This document shows positions 1 through 11,229 of a DNA stretch of 64,000 bases, in pieces. Numbering within the stretch: the first letter of the stretch is position 1; each line of letters begins with the position of its first letter. The position numbers were made by a program, and so were the translations under genes. Source of the stretch: Paraphysomonas bandaiensis. Its lineage: Eukaryota; Chrysophyceae. The stretch spans positions 186,001 to 250,000 of the forward strand of contig CBFFRP010000149.1 of assembly GCA_965644295.1 (NCBI GenBank), read 5' to 3'. The notes under the pieces are model-generated. The model did no database searches. It saw only the letters and a list, made by a program, of their open reading frames with translations, and was not told the DNA's origin.

Positions 1-1
1 A

Positions 2-1340
2 GGGGAAGCTCAAAGGTCCTATGACACTCGAGAAACGAATCCTGCCCTGGGTGTTCGAGGTTGCAGGTGGAAGCATGGTTTAATTTGAGTATCAACATCC
101 CTTACGTTCTGTTTTAAAGGAGAGCCATTGTTGATCCCGATTTTCTGATTATGCAAATACGTGCTATAATGAGTACGTTGAAATGTATATTGAAAGTATA
201 CTGATTACTTGTGGTTCAGCGGCTGGAATCAATGTGATGAAGAATGGAAAACCTGTTAGCCTTGATGTTCTTGTACCGATGCTCACTTCTGAACATGAGG
301 TATTAATTGATTAAAGTTTTATACGATTGTATTATTGGTATTTATCAACAATCGTCAGTTGGAAATGGTTATCGAAACAATCAACTCTGCTACGGACAAG
401 GTATTTGCTATAGCCTGTAGCGTATATGTATTCGACTCATGCTTGGTATACAGATTTTTGAGGAGAAAGGGGCCAAAATTGAATTCCGTATTGGTGCCAT
501 TATCGAGGTCATTGTTAGCTTTTGTGAGAGACTGATTTCATTTTGCTAATAGACCCCTCGCGCCTGTCTTCGCGCCAACAAAATCGTAAAAACGGTAGCA
601 CTATATGAAGGGATTTCAGTTCTGACCAAGATTATGTAGGAGGGGCTTGGACTCGTTGTATTTGGTCTTGACCGACTCACCGAGCTGACATGTGGACTCT
701 CAAAGTGCTATATAGCTTCATACACAATGGCAATAATTCACACCTTTCTACTAGGGATGACACTAAAGAGATGATTGCTACGTATAACGCGCAGGGAATC
801 ATTCATAAGGGTATGAGTTGATAGAACATGTTCACAGGAAGCTTGTAATGATCTAGTGATTGTGTGTCTAGACCCCTTCCGTGCCCTCGATAAGCGTGGC
901 GTTGGAGCCCTTCTAACAGCTGGGGTACGCTTAGTCCGGTAAGTTTGACGTTGCATAGTCTAGTTGATAGCAACACGTATCATGTATAAATCGCAGAACG
1001 ACTATTGGTACTATGCCCATTGGGGTTTTTGGCAGTCAATGTGGCCATAGGAAAGCTATCGACTACTTTGATAAGTTGAACTTAGATTTCGTGAGTTTTG
1101 TCAATTACAATGCTATGATAAATTTATGTATCCTGTTTCAATGAGCAGATTGTAAGTTCTATCAATCAAATTCCTTCGGTGAAAATTAGTTGTGCCCAAG
1201 CCTACATCACCGCGATGAAAGGTATGTGCTGTTGCTGCCAATATATGATAATGATGTTATCAGAATCCAAACCGATGTGGTTCGAAGATTCACGAGAAGG
1301 CTTCTTGGAGGATTTCCCGGCCTACCCCTTTCTTATTTAA
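2..1340 (+). CDS. PPDK-like protein, C-terminal part (5' end outside window), probable pseudoenzyme
   Basis: Exons 2-77, 125-172, 220-299, 359-400, 454-507, 553-594, 640-704, 755-810, 872-938, 997-1090, 1149-1221 and 1264-1340 join in one open frame (257 aa seen) ending in TAA. In order they match the PEP-binding TIM barrel of pyruvate, phosphate dikinase: NPALGVRGCRW (family NPMLGHRGCRL), FLIMQIRAIM (EMQVRAI), EFRIGAIIETPRACL (YRIGTMIEVPRAAL), FGLDRLTELTCGLSKDD (FGTNDLTQMTFGYSRDD), DPFRALDKRGVG, and GVFGSQCGH (GVCGEHGGD). PPDK normally interconverts pyruvate and PEP in glycolysis. Here the family's Mg-binding Asp is Arg and the catalytic Cys is Phe, while one active-site Arg and the metal Glu remain. 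No stop or frameshift is seen, so this looks like a maintained but inactive paralogue rather than a dead gene. The first half is not visible. Confidence 0.8.
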
Positions 1341-1760
1341 TTGTGGGCAGAGTGGAAGCATAACAGAGGGGCGTTGAATTTTTGTTGTATCGTGGTATAT
1401 TGTTTCGATGATTTTTTGAATTCTATTCGACGTTTCGCGCATTGATTTTTTCAAGACGCTCGAGTACCAGTATTTTCGATATAATTTCATTTTGTACTCG
1501 TGTTCTTTTTCTTTTGTGTTGAATAATAAGAGGGAGTACTTTTCATTGCCTGTTTTTAAAGTAAAATAATTTTAAAGCTTTTACTGAAATCGTAACTTTA
1601 ATTACATATTACATTACTTCTTACTTTAATCAACTTCGACGTATGTAGTATATAGTATGGAATAGGAACCATATGCGTGGACGAGTACTCCTGTTCTCCT
1701 ATTACTGCTAATTTTTTAGCATTAGTCTCTTTACTCTCTCTGTATTCCTTTTTTCTGTCG
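1341..1760. other. 3' flank of the PPDK-like gene, no gene seen
   Basis: AT-rich sequence between the stop codon and the solo LTR. The short reading frame on the minus strand here (1290-1490) overlaps the PPDK-like 3' end and looks like chance. Confidence 0.5.
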
Positions 1761-2024
1761 GAAATTGCTCATTCTTAACTAGATCTCAGAGAGAATTGTC
1801 GCTAGACTAGATAGATTAATTAATATCGTTTACACAAAATGTGATTTGGCCCCAAGCATAATCTCCTCCATATGTGAACCTCTCGTTACTAAACATATCT
1901 TGAAAGTTCGAACTATTTGAGTTTCTCAATATCATCACAGCATTTGTACATCATCACCATGTATTCTCGTACTTTGTCTTCAAGTGCCACACTGAATATA
2001 CTATAATATAATCCATTTCTAATA
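1761..2024 (-). repeat. solo LTR of the copia element found at 24.2 kb
   Basis: Read on the minus strand, this stretch follows the 3' LTR at 24203-24480 block by block: TATTAGAAATGGAT, GTATATTCAGT, CACTTGAAGACAA, TACGAGAATACA, ATTGAGAAACT, CTTTCAAGATATG, TAACGAGAGGTTC, GTAAACGATATTAA, AATCTATCTAGTCT and TTCTCTCTGAGATCTAG. Homology stops near 1761 and no copia coding sequence flanks it, so it is a solo LTR or LTR fragment. Confidence 0.8.
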
Positions 2025-4427
2025 TTTCCGTGCATTCATTTTACGTTAAGATTTACACATGAGATTTTTCAATCTCTAACCAGTCTTAAGTATGAACGAT
2101 CCAGGCGATATCATTAAATTATCACAAATATTATGGCTAACCAGCCTTGTGAAGAAAACTACTTTTACATAATTCGTAAAGGAATGTTTGCCACCTTTCT
2201 GCCAACAGATCACTTACTTTTAGTTAAAAGATATAGCACGGTGTTGTCAATTACACTTTCCACAAAGCATACAACTGTTTTCACACACGTCATATATGTA
2301 ATTACTTTATTAGCTAGTATATATGAAGTACGTGTATCACACCGGTGCAATACCACTTCAACATTAGGCGATATGAAACTATCATATTTTCTCAGTAAAG
2401 ATTACAAAGAAAACTTTAATGATATATTACAATAATAATTCATTGTCATGACGACAGAAGAAAAGAGTTGAACTGATGTATTATGTGTGTGTTATGTCGA
2501 TATATCAGAGCAGTAGAGACATGTAACTGCTGGGCTAATCAGTTCAATAGAGAGCTGATGAGAGATATGCAATACGTGTTTATACATAACGAATAGTCAG
2601 TAAAGATTGACATGAATTATACATATGGCGATGTGTATGTATGAGATTGGATGACTTCCACAACTGTTGTGTAATTATCAGTGACACAATTGACGACAGA
2701 TACTTACCATCCATATATGGCCATAAGTACTCAGAAGCAAGTAAAGAAGATTGTCCGAACTAACGCATCATATCAGAGCATATGTATGTATGTTGTATCA
2801 GGCATCCTTTGTATATTTTTGTTCAGAGATGCCTCTAATATTGAGACAACAATTATCTGTATTCTAGCCGTAGTTGCATTGCAGTAATATAGACGAATTT
2901 TGCTTCAATTTATTTCCGAAAACCACGATGCATACGGTGTTCGTACTGTAGATATTCACTCCACACTGTACATTGCATCAGTGGTATTCATGTATATGTA
3001 TGTATGTACGAAGATTAATAACATTGTGGGATACACTTCTCTTTTCCAATTATAATTCTTACATTATATATGATTGGATCATTTATAGGCACGGACAGCG
3101 AATCATTATATATACAACACATATGATTGCAAGACAATACTTGATTTTCATCAAATCATAATATTTTCGAATTATTTGGTTGGCTGATAATCACCTATTC
3201 CTCTTTTGTCCTGGGTGTGTTATATAACTCTCCATATGAGCAATCTCATAACAAGCACTTGAGTGATATAGATGCCCTCATTACATTGTGATGTGCATGG
3301 GCTATTGGCCTATAGTGTAGAAAGATGCATCTTTTTGATATTGTGTCAATTGCAGTGGCATTCAACTATTAATATTATCATTTGAATTCTATTTAAAGGC
3401 ACTCATACGACTGTAACATACAGTTGGATGACAGACAGTTTAACATTATGCTGAGAGTACTCATTACACCCGAAAAGAATAATCTACTACTGTTAATTAA
3501 GAAAATACTATCCTTCACAGGTTATTATGGCCGAAATACCTTAAAAATACATCCTGTTAACATATCTCAAAGAAGTGTTGCATTAGAAGAAGAAATGTCC
3601 GCTCATGTAGATATAGTGAGTGAAGCATCTGTCGATCATACTCCTGAACTATCGGTTAGAGATAGACATATGTTTGATATTAAGGAGGCTGATGTTGAAA
3701 TTACGACATCATCTACGGAATGAGTGGTATGAGGCGTTGCTTTACTCAGTTCCCAAAACAGTTATTAATATTTACCATTTAGTATTTAAGCTATTAGTGT
3801 TTTATCTGTTGTCTATTATACCTGTCACATCTATTATTTTTAATTTTGCTTGCAAACAATTACTTTTTAACCTACTGGTCATACAACATCTACTTGTCAT
3901 TGTTGCTTCAATCTTCAATGATTTAGAGTTCAGAGATATTGCATCATTGGTAGGTATTTACTCTTCAGTCATAATATGAATGCAGCACTTGTGATTGAAT
4001 TTAATTTCTCTACGTTATTGTTCTATAGAAATAAATTATGGTTGTGAAGCTTTTGTTGTTGTTGTTGTGTGTGTATTTCAAACAGTTGACTGAAGTTTAT
4101 ATGTTACGAAACTGTTGAACTGCCGACAACTTATCGGCTGAAGTAGCACTCTATGAACTACATTTATTTCGTATTTAATCAATACATACATGGTTTTTCT
4201 GTTTCTATACCAGTGTATTATTTAATCAAAAATATCATTTCAAAACATATTACTATAATAAGTCATTCCACATAGCTATACTGTGAATCATGCATAGGCT
4301 TTGAACATGTTGTGATTACTATAAACACTAGAGAACAGTCATTTCAACACATGTTATCATCTTATGAAGTCGTCACATAAAGGCGATACATCGCAAGTAA
4401 GCGAAGACAAGCTGTAAGAAATAGGAA
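2025..4427. other. gene-poor stretch with one MITE; no convincing gene
   Basis: Apart from the MITE at 2797-2936 I see no recognisable gene. Two open frames, 2133-2435 and 3424-3723, were considered. The second encodes an acidic 99-aa peptide whose latter half (after a possible acceptor near 3520) looks more coding-like than its surroundings, but it has no recognised domain and I could not tie it to other exons. Confidence 0.5.
2797..2936 (+). mobile_element. MITE family A, copy 1
   Basis: First of six copies of a ~130-145 base dispersed repeat. It begins GGCATCCTTTG, contains GAGACAACAATTATCTGTAT and CCGTAGTTG, and ends TTATTTCCGAAAA. It has no coding capacity. Confidence 0.8.
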
Positions 4428-6588
4428 CTAGCGGAATTCAGACACTAATATGGTCGAGTCTGCTTTTTGTTTGAGGTTAGCCTCTCTCATCGCCAGCACA
4501 GCATTAACTTCACTGACATTACTATTGGATGACGCCTTCCTTAAATAATCAAGCTGTGACTTAACCTTTTCTCTGGATGTATTCACCGTCGGAACTACTC
4601 TTTGAGGGCTACAGCAGATGTCACAAAGAGTATCAAATCCGACAACAGTATACATACCTGTACAACCTGATAAATTCAACTAACTCTGTAAAACTGCTGT
4701 GCTCTGAGTAGGGCACAGAGTATATCACGTTCCCGTCCTTTCGCCTAGGTTTCACTATATCTTCTGACTTATGCGAGGAAACTTGACGAGACGAATTTCC
4801 CGGGGACCTGCCACTGTAAGACCATCCAGTTGGCTGAAAGGCAACCACGCGACGACAACCTTCCTTTTTGCTCCGCAATTTGCTCAAGGCATCGAAGTTG
4901 AGACTGTTCATTGGCACTACCCACAACCATGTGGCATTCGGGTCAGTTGTCAGGCGGGCATGGTCCTTCATTGGCCAATCATAGCACAGCATAGTCTTCC
5001 AACGTGTCTTGTCCACATGTACCTTCATTTCATGCTCTTCCGCAACAGACATATATACACGCTCTTTGCCAATACCGTAAGCACCAAATACAAAGAGTGT
5101 AGATGCAATTTTCATTTCCTCTCTGACACACTGCTTCACGGCATCGATCTGAAAAAATAACTGAGCGGTACACATGGATATTTCACTGGAGCATATGTAA
5201 CATTTCCTCAGTACATATTACGTATACCATATGCGTAGATTGGTATATAACAACATATCACAAGTCAGTACTCACCGCCTCTCTCTGAGCAGGGAAAACG
5301 TGGGCAGGGTCACAGTAAGTAGTGTCCAGATAAACCGTCAAATTCCGCTCATTGTCACTACTATTTGCCTGAGCAACATATGAGGTGCATTATGCAATCA
5401 CACATAACACAATATTCTAGCGTACCAGCCATTTCAACGTCTTTGATGATTGCAAAAGATCGTCACACCATCTGAAATCTCCAGTGTGTAAAATACGCTG
5501 TCAGAAACTAAGTCAGGCACACTGATATTGCATTATAGAAACGAACACTACCTTGCCATTGTGAAATACAAATAAGATGCAGACAGCTCCTGGGCAGTGA
5601 TTAGCCTCTGTGAGGGTGACCTCCACAGGGTACCCGCCACAGAGGATAGTATGTTTCTTCTCCAAGGCCAAGGCATGTAGATAGCAGGCCTTTACCCCAA
5701 GGCGCAGCTTCACCAAACTACACGTTGTAGGACTGCAATAGATCTTACCTGTGACTCGTTTGTTGGTTCAAATATACGAAGTCAAGGGAGTTCCTTACCA
5801 TGTGCGAAGGCTTTCGAGAGGCCTGTATAGTGGTCAGAGTGGAAGTGGGTTAGAAAGTAGCAGTCCGAAAGCGAACTACTGGCGACACTAAATCCATCAA
5901 CTATTACAGGAGTGGTCATAGGTGGAACTTGGATCTTTTTGTAGTCAGGGGTATAGCTGTAAGTGGGCTCTGAATCAGACACAGTGGGAGCAGCTCTCTT
6001 TTTGCCCTTCCACTTATCCTGTCCGCGATTCCCCTTATCACCACCACCGCTTTGTGTAGCTGCACTTCCACTGGAAGCTGAACCCCACTTCACTCGTGCA
6101 TGAGCAAGGAGCACAGCATGGGCATTAGGTTTCTGCTCTTGAATATCAACTGATGTGATGCTGTCTGAAGATTCAAGAGATTGTCCTATTTGTCCTGTTT
6201 GATTCATTTCCACTTGAGTTAATACATCTTCAAAGTTTTCAGGTGATATCATTTGTAATAACTCTCTAATTCCCACACCATGTTGCTTAGCACATCGTTT
6301 AATATGTTGACATCTTGATGTTAAACCTCGTTTAGATAAATTAATATCACATATCACACATTTATAATCATTTGAACGTAAACCATAATATGTTTTATCA
6401 ATTGATTGTATTGATTGATCATTATTTTCAAGTTTATTAAGACATTCATTTAAATGTTTATCAATAAACTGAATATTCATAGATTGGAATGGGAAACCAC
6501 ATATAAAACATTCATCTGATGTATCATGATGATAAGGATTCGATTTTATTAATGATAATTTACGTTTTTTAGATATATTTGATGTCAT
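4428..6588 (-). CDS. SNM1/PSO2-type DNA cross-link repair nuclease (DCLRE1 family)
   Basis: Six exons on the minus strand: 6588-5799, 5748-5552, 5497-5426, 5368-5276, 5148-4658 and 4608-4428 (607 aa). The N-terminus has two Cys2-His-Cys fingers, CFICGFPFQ...HLNEC and CVICDINLS...HIKRC; the first resembles the UBZ4 ubiquitin-binding finger. After a basic linker comes the metallo-beta-lactamase fold with HFHSDHYTG (motif 2), NHCPGA (motif 3) and HTGDFRW (motif 4). The beta-CASP part follows with LDTTYCDP, LFVFGAYGIGKERV, YSEHSSF and RVVPTVN. All metal ligands expected for an active 5' exonuclease are present. By family, it digests past interstrand cross-links in the nucleus. The gene is divergent from the sulfatase gene, with start codons 606 bases apart. 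Exon 1 is clearly AT-richer than the rest. Exact orthology (SNM1A versus SNM1B/C) is inferred from the N-terminal fingers and the PSO2-like motif wording. Confidence 0.93.
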
Positions 6589-7194
6589 ATTTGTAGAGTG
6601 TGTGTATGTTAATTGAATGAATTCATTGCTTGCTTTTAAAGTATAGATATATGCATGTATGTATATATAGGCATATGTTCATATGAGAATTATTGAAAAT
6701 ATCCTTCAAAAAAATAGAGAGAAAATTATCTGAAAATGAGAAAATATTATTTAGGTGAATAAAATTGGGGTATTTTATATCACAATTTACAATTTACTGT
6801 TCGAAAAACCAAATACCATAACATTTGACTCTAAAAAAACGAGTAAAAACCAGTTTCTACATAAAAAACCTTAAAATTCGATATTGAATTGAAGCTTTTA
6901 TATGTATATGAAAATCCACATACTCGGATAGGGGCGTAGATACGATACAGCTATATGATATATGTATATATATGCATAGCTATATATATACGCAGATCTT
7001 ATGATCACTATCACTAAGAGTTTCATATATAGAAGAGTAAGATATATCTCACATAAGTTCTTTATAATACCCATCCTGTGATACTTGATGTGATCTCTTA
7101 CCCACTATTCATTCACTAACACCTCATATACTACACATATATCATTAAGTGAACTGAAACACATACATTACCACACATACTCATACATACATCT
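6589..7194. promoter_or_regulatory. shared divergent promoter region, SNM1 / sulfatase
   Basis: This 606-base AT-rich gap lies between two divergent start codons. It contains A-runs and repeated TATATG/TATATA tracts. No specific element can be named. Confidence 0.4.
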
Positions 7195-9280
7195 ATGTTC
7201 CCATCATTCTCATCACATCTAATCACTATATTCTTTATTCTCTCTATTACATATATGGAAACTATAGCTCAGAGTCCGAATATAGTGATAATTCTTGTGG
7301 ATGATGTCGGATGGAATGACTTTAGTTATAACACTGACAGCACGTCCCTCATATCAACACCTAATATTGATAAAATATCTTCTACTGGTGTTCGACTTAA
7401 AAATCAATATGTTCAAGCAACATGTACACCTACGGTAATATGTAGATGTAAGATATTTTTGAGGCTAATGATTGACTGACAGCGTGCGAGTCTACTGACT
7501 GGGCGCTATGCTGCCAATGTAGGGCTAATATTCGCGATGGTTCCTGGTTCTCCCGCAGGCCTGCCCACTGATATTCCTACAATGCCGCAGTTATTGAAAG
7601 AAAAGGGATACGATACTATAATGGTTGGTAAATGGTAGGTTTATCGACATGTATGGATATCTGAATGCTCAAGTCTTCAACTTACAGGCACCTGGGACAT
7701 TCCCAGTGGGCACAAACACCTGTTGGCCGTGGGTTTGACGAGCATATCGGTAAGTATATATGACGGAGAAAAATCATTATTTCATAATGTATGCAGGGAG
7801 TTACATGTGGGATCTTGACAGTTATACGAAACAGCAATATGAGCTTCCCTTTGAGCCATTGACTGTAGATTGGGTACATGCGTATGCCAACGGCAGCTAC
7901 AACCACTACGCCGAACCCCGTCACGCCACCGAAGCTATTACCCAAGATGCAATAGAAGTCATATCTAAACATGGAGGCAAGCCTAACCCGTTGTTTCTAT
8001 ACGTAGCCTACACTGCTGCACACTCTCCACTACAACCTTTGCCTAGACACGAACCGCCATGTGCTCATATACCTCATCTCTGGCGGCGCCAGTTCTGTGG
8101 CATGGTTCGTGGGCTAGATGAGGGAATATACAACCTCACAGAGGCTATGAAACAACATTTAGGAGAAAACACTATATTGTATGTGCTGAGTGATAATGGC
8201 GGTAGCACATGGTTCGGAGGATCGAATACTCCGTACAGGGGCGGAAAGAGCACACCCCTTGAAGGAGGAGTGAAGGTCCCTGCGTTTCTAGTTGATTATA
8301 CTTCAGACCAACGGTATCTTGGAGTTCGATATGCGTTGGAGGAGCCAGTGGATGGAGTTAATTATGTCACACAAGCACATCTCATCGGTAGAGAATACCA
8401 CGGTCTGATACACTCCGCCGACATCCTTCCCACCATAATGGGTTTTGCCGGTGCGAAAGACTTAAGTACATCCGTAGACAACTTGGATGGTTTTGATATG
8501 GGAAATGCTCTTCGTAGTGGCACGCATGACAGTCCACGCAAAGAGATGCTTCTAGAACTCTATAATGCCGACGAATTCGTGTTCCGCAACGAGTCGATGA
8601 AGTCATACCGAATCGGGGACCTCAAATTGGTCGAGGGCATAGTTAGGGACCCCCATATGCACTATGAGTCGGTTGTTGACTGTATTAACAGCTCTGATTC
8701 AACGCAAGTTACAAAGTATGGGGAAAAAGCTCTGCGTGCACTAGAATGGATATTTGGAAGCGGGCCATTCGATAATACGAGGATTGTTATCACTCACAGG
8801 GTGGTGCACCTACTCTTGCTGCGACCTCAGAAGACTGGATTGGAACCTACTTTAAGATTATACAATCTCTCGTCTGATCCGACCGAGTCTCATAACATTG
8901 CTTCAGAGAATATGGCCATCGTTAATACCATGCGACAACGGTTGATGGAGATAGAGAAGAAACGACCGTACCAGCAACCTTTCTGGATGCAATATGACCT
9001 ACAGACGTACTGGTACAAGACTTTCGTATCTGGAGACTGCTCTATGAATTCCCGTATTCCTGACCGCCACTGTCATTTTACGCACCCATGGTTGCCAGAC
9101 GATGTGGACGCGTGGAGAGATCTACCAACTCTCACCAATAGTGTCGACTACGCTGACAGACGTGGTAGAGAGGTTTATATACCAGTGATTATCTGTGTAG
9201 CAGTCCTAGTTGCCCTGTTTCTATATGTCATTTGTGGAATGTTATTGAAGAGAAAAGTTGAGAAGAAGAAACGAAACTGA
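7195..9280 (+). CDS. type I sulfatase, arylsulfatase B-like, with C-terminal membrane anchor
   Basis: Exons 7195-7434, 7483-7634, 7688-7749 and 7797-9280 give 645 aa. A signal peptide (residues 1 to about 25) is followed by IVIILVDDVGWND with the metal-binding Asp pair. The formylglycine site CTPTR is next, with intron 1 falling between Thr and Arg. Further motifs are LLTGRYAANVG, VGKWHLGH, AAHSPLQPLP, the metal site SDNGG and TPYRGGKSTPLEGG. Near the C-terminus, VIICVAVLVALFLYVICGML is a transmembrane helix followed by a Lys/Arg-rich tail. By family, it removes sulfate esters from carbohydrates in the secretory pathway, lysosome or at the cell surface. The usual signature is CxPSR; here Ser is Thr, which still fits the CxPxR minimum for formylglycine formation. 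Substrate is unknown. With the sulfotransferase at 38.5 kb it suggests sulfated glycans in this organism. Confidence 0.93.
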
Positions 9281-10705
9281 GGAATTGATACCTGTAACTA
9301 CTATTTAACCTGAACATCGTATGTGGCATCTTTATTATTTCTTATTAGGATTCAGCTTAATACATGATTGTATCTGTGAGTTATAATGTTCAATGAAATA
9401 TACCATGAACTGAATTAGAGAGAGTATCTGTCGAAGATACGTGATCGTCATCATAACGTCGTCATTATCAGTTACACTTCTAACTATTCCGTTGTGCATG
9501 ATAGCTACGTTCTATATTGTTATTTATAATTTTCACTCTATCGTGTTAATTACTTACATAATAATCACAACATTGTTTTACTATTATAAAGATCAATTCT
9601 TTATTTTTCTGCTGTTTCTCTATTACTTCTCTGAGATACTTTATACTTGTGCAGAAATTCAATCACACTTATACTATGTACACCTATGTATACCTTGTTG
9701 AAGTATTAATACTGATCCACTATTACGATATATACCTATACTAGACACAAGAAACACTCATACTACATGCATGCTTGAGCTACATGTACATATTGCTTAC
9801 TTAGCCACTGTATTACTTAGTATTACTCCTGTGACAGTTACTCAGTTTTTCTAGTTATTCAACATAGTTGGTAGTCACAAGTAACAAGTAGTAAAAGACT
9901 TACTATTTCCTATTTCCATAAACACAATTATATCGAGCAATATTTCATTGAACTTAAAAGCTGTAAAAGTATCAGTTTTCAGTATAAATATCAATTTACT
10001 TCATCCTCTTCCTGAATTCATAGACCAAGTATGGACAATCTCTACTGATGTAGCTATGTATTAATTCAGGTATGGTGATATACGACCTCAGCTTATCTTA
10101 TACTAGCAGACTCGATTGCAGTAGATAGTACTATCTACAAGCTCACTGTACAAGTCAAGTCAAGGTGGTAAGTGGTCAACACATATTTCTTATCAGAGTC
10201 CACATACTCGTATATAATTCAGATATATTACTATAATATGTTATATATTATATACAGTTACACGCTATGATAATATATCAATGAGGAATATAAATAGTAA
10301 AGCAGATCGAAGCGCTGCATTAGAAAAAATCATGAAGCGTGTAAGTCACCCGAACCTCTTTATGGCTCAGGTGAGAGAGGTTTTGTGACATCTTCATTAC
10401 TTCTTCTATTGGTCAGTGTAATCCAAGCATAGGTTTCTATGGCATAGAGATGTTCGAGGGATGTAAACGATCTGACACATCACCTCGAAGAGTTTATACT
10501 GTATCAGTTTGGTTGAGAAGAATGCTATACTAGGCCTCTACAGGGCATTTCATATAGGTCAATATATTGCTAATATTACAAGAGAGTATGTGGATATTAT
10601 ACACACAATGAACCTTCCATGACAACAAAGAAAAATCCAATGCATTATTTCCGCCAATCATATCTTCTCTCGTTTTCGCTTAGCTCGTTTTTTCACGACA
10701 CTGTC
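9281..10705. other. gene-poor stretch between sulfatase and RING genes
   Basis: AT-rich. The open frame at 9441-9701 is hydrophobic and of low complexity. A short exon-like piece at 10281-10339 (ATG, 20 codons, then a GTAAGT donor) is the only hint of coding, but I found no partner exon. It could be an upstream ORF or an untranslated exon of the RING gene. Confidence 0.45.
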
Positions 10706-11028
10706 ATGTATGTATGTATGTATGTATGTATGTATGTATGTATGTATGTATGTATGTATGTATGTATGTATGTATGTATGTATGTATGTATGTATGTATG
10801 TATGTATGTATGTATGTATGTATGTATGTATGTATGTATGTATGTATGTATGTATGTATGTATGTATGTATGTATGTATGTATGTATGTATGTATGTATG
10901 TATGTATGTATGTATGTATGTATGTATGTATGTATGTATGTATGTATGTATGTATGTATGTATGTATGTATGTATGTATGTATGTATGTATGTATGTATG
11001 TATGTATGTATGTATGTATGTATGTATG

Positions 11029-11058
<30 letters not shown>
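10706..11058 (+). repeat. (TGTA)n microsatellite, about 88 perfect units
   Basis: An uninterrupted TGTA/TACA tetranucleotide tract of about 353 bases. Every open frame across it (MYVC or IHTY peptide repeats) is an artefact. It ends 172 bases before the RING gene start codon. Confidence 0.99.
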
Positions 11059-11059
<1 letters not shown>

Positions 11060-11229
11060 CAAGTGTTTCACGTCGAATGCAGAATCATCTATTAGGAACA
11101 CTTCATCTATTAGTGCTGGTGAACCCTCACATCGCTACATCTCCTCGGAGTGTACTAATAATATGATGATATTTATGTAATACATCTTTCTATTATTATA
11201 TGAATAATTCACCATTCCTATAATTCTAT

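Noticed and set aside
2-1340. PPDK region as a decayed pseudogene with stops
   Set aside because: All apparent stops fall in introns; twelve exons splice in frame with family motifs in order.
2133-2435. 100-aa open frame starting MANQPCEEN
   Set aside because: AT-rich, no domain, no splice partner, composition like the flanks.
2500-2520. TATCAGAGCAGT as a copia primer-binding site
   Set aside because: Short match to initiator-tRNA complement, no LTR end next to it, and similar words occur by chance nearby.
9441-9701. 86-aa hydrophobic open frame
   Set aside because: Made of low-complexity A/T codons (Ile, Tyr, Phe); typical chance frame in AT-rich DNA.
10706-11058. Possible CRISPR-like array
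   Set aside because: Simple tetranucleotide repeat without spacers, in a eukaryotic genome.
10619-11180. Long open frames of repeated MYVC or IHTY across TGTA/TACA arrays (also 37833-38380, 48960-49355, 51450-52368)
   Set aside because: A tetranucleotide repeat is open in several frames on both strands by construction; no start context, domain or splice evidence.
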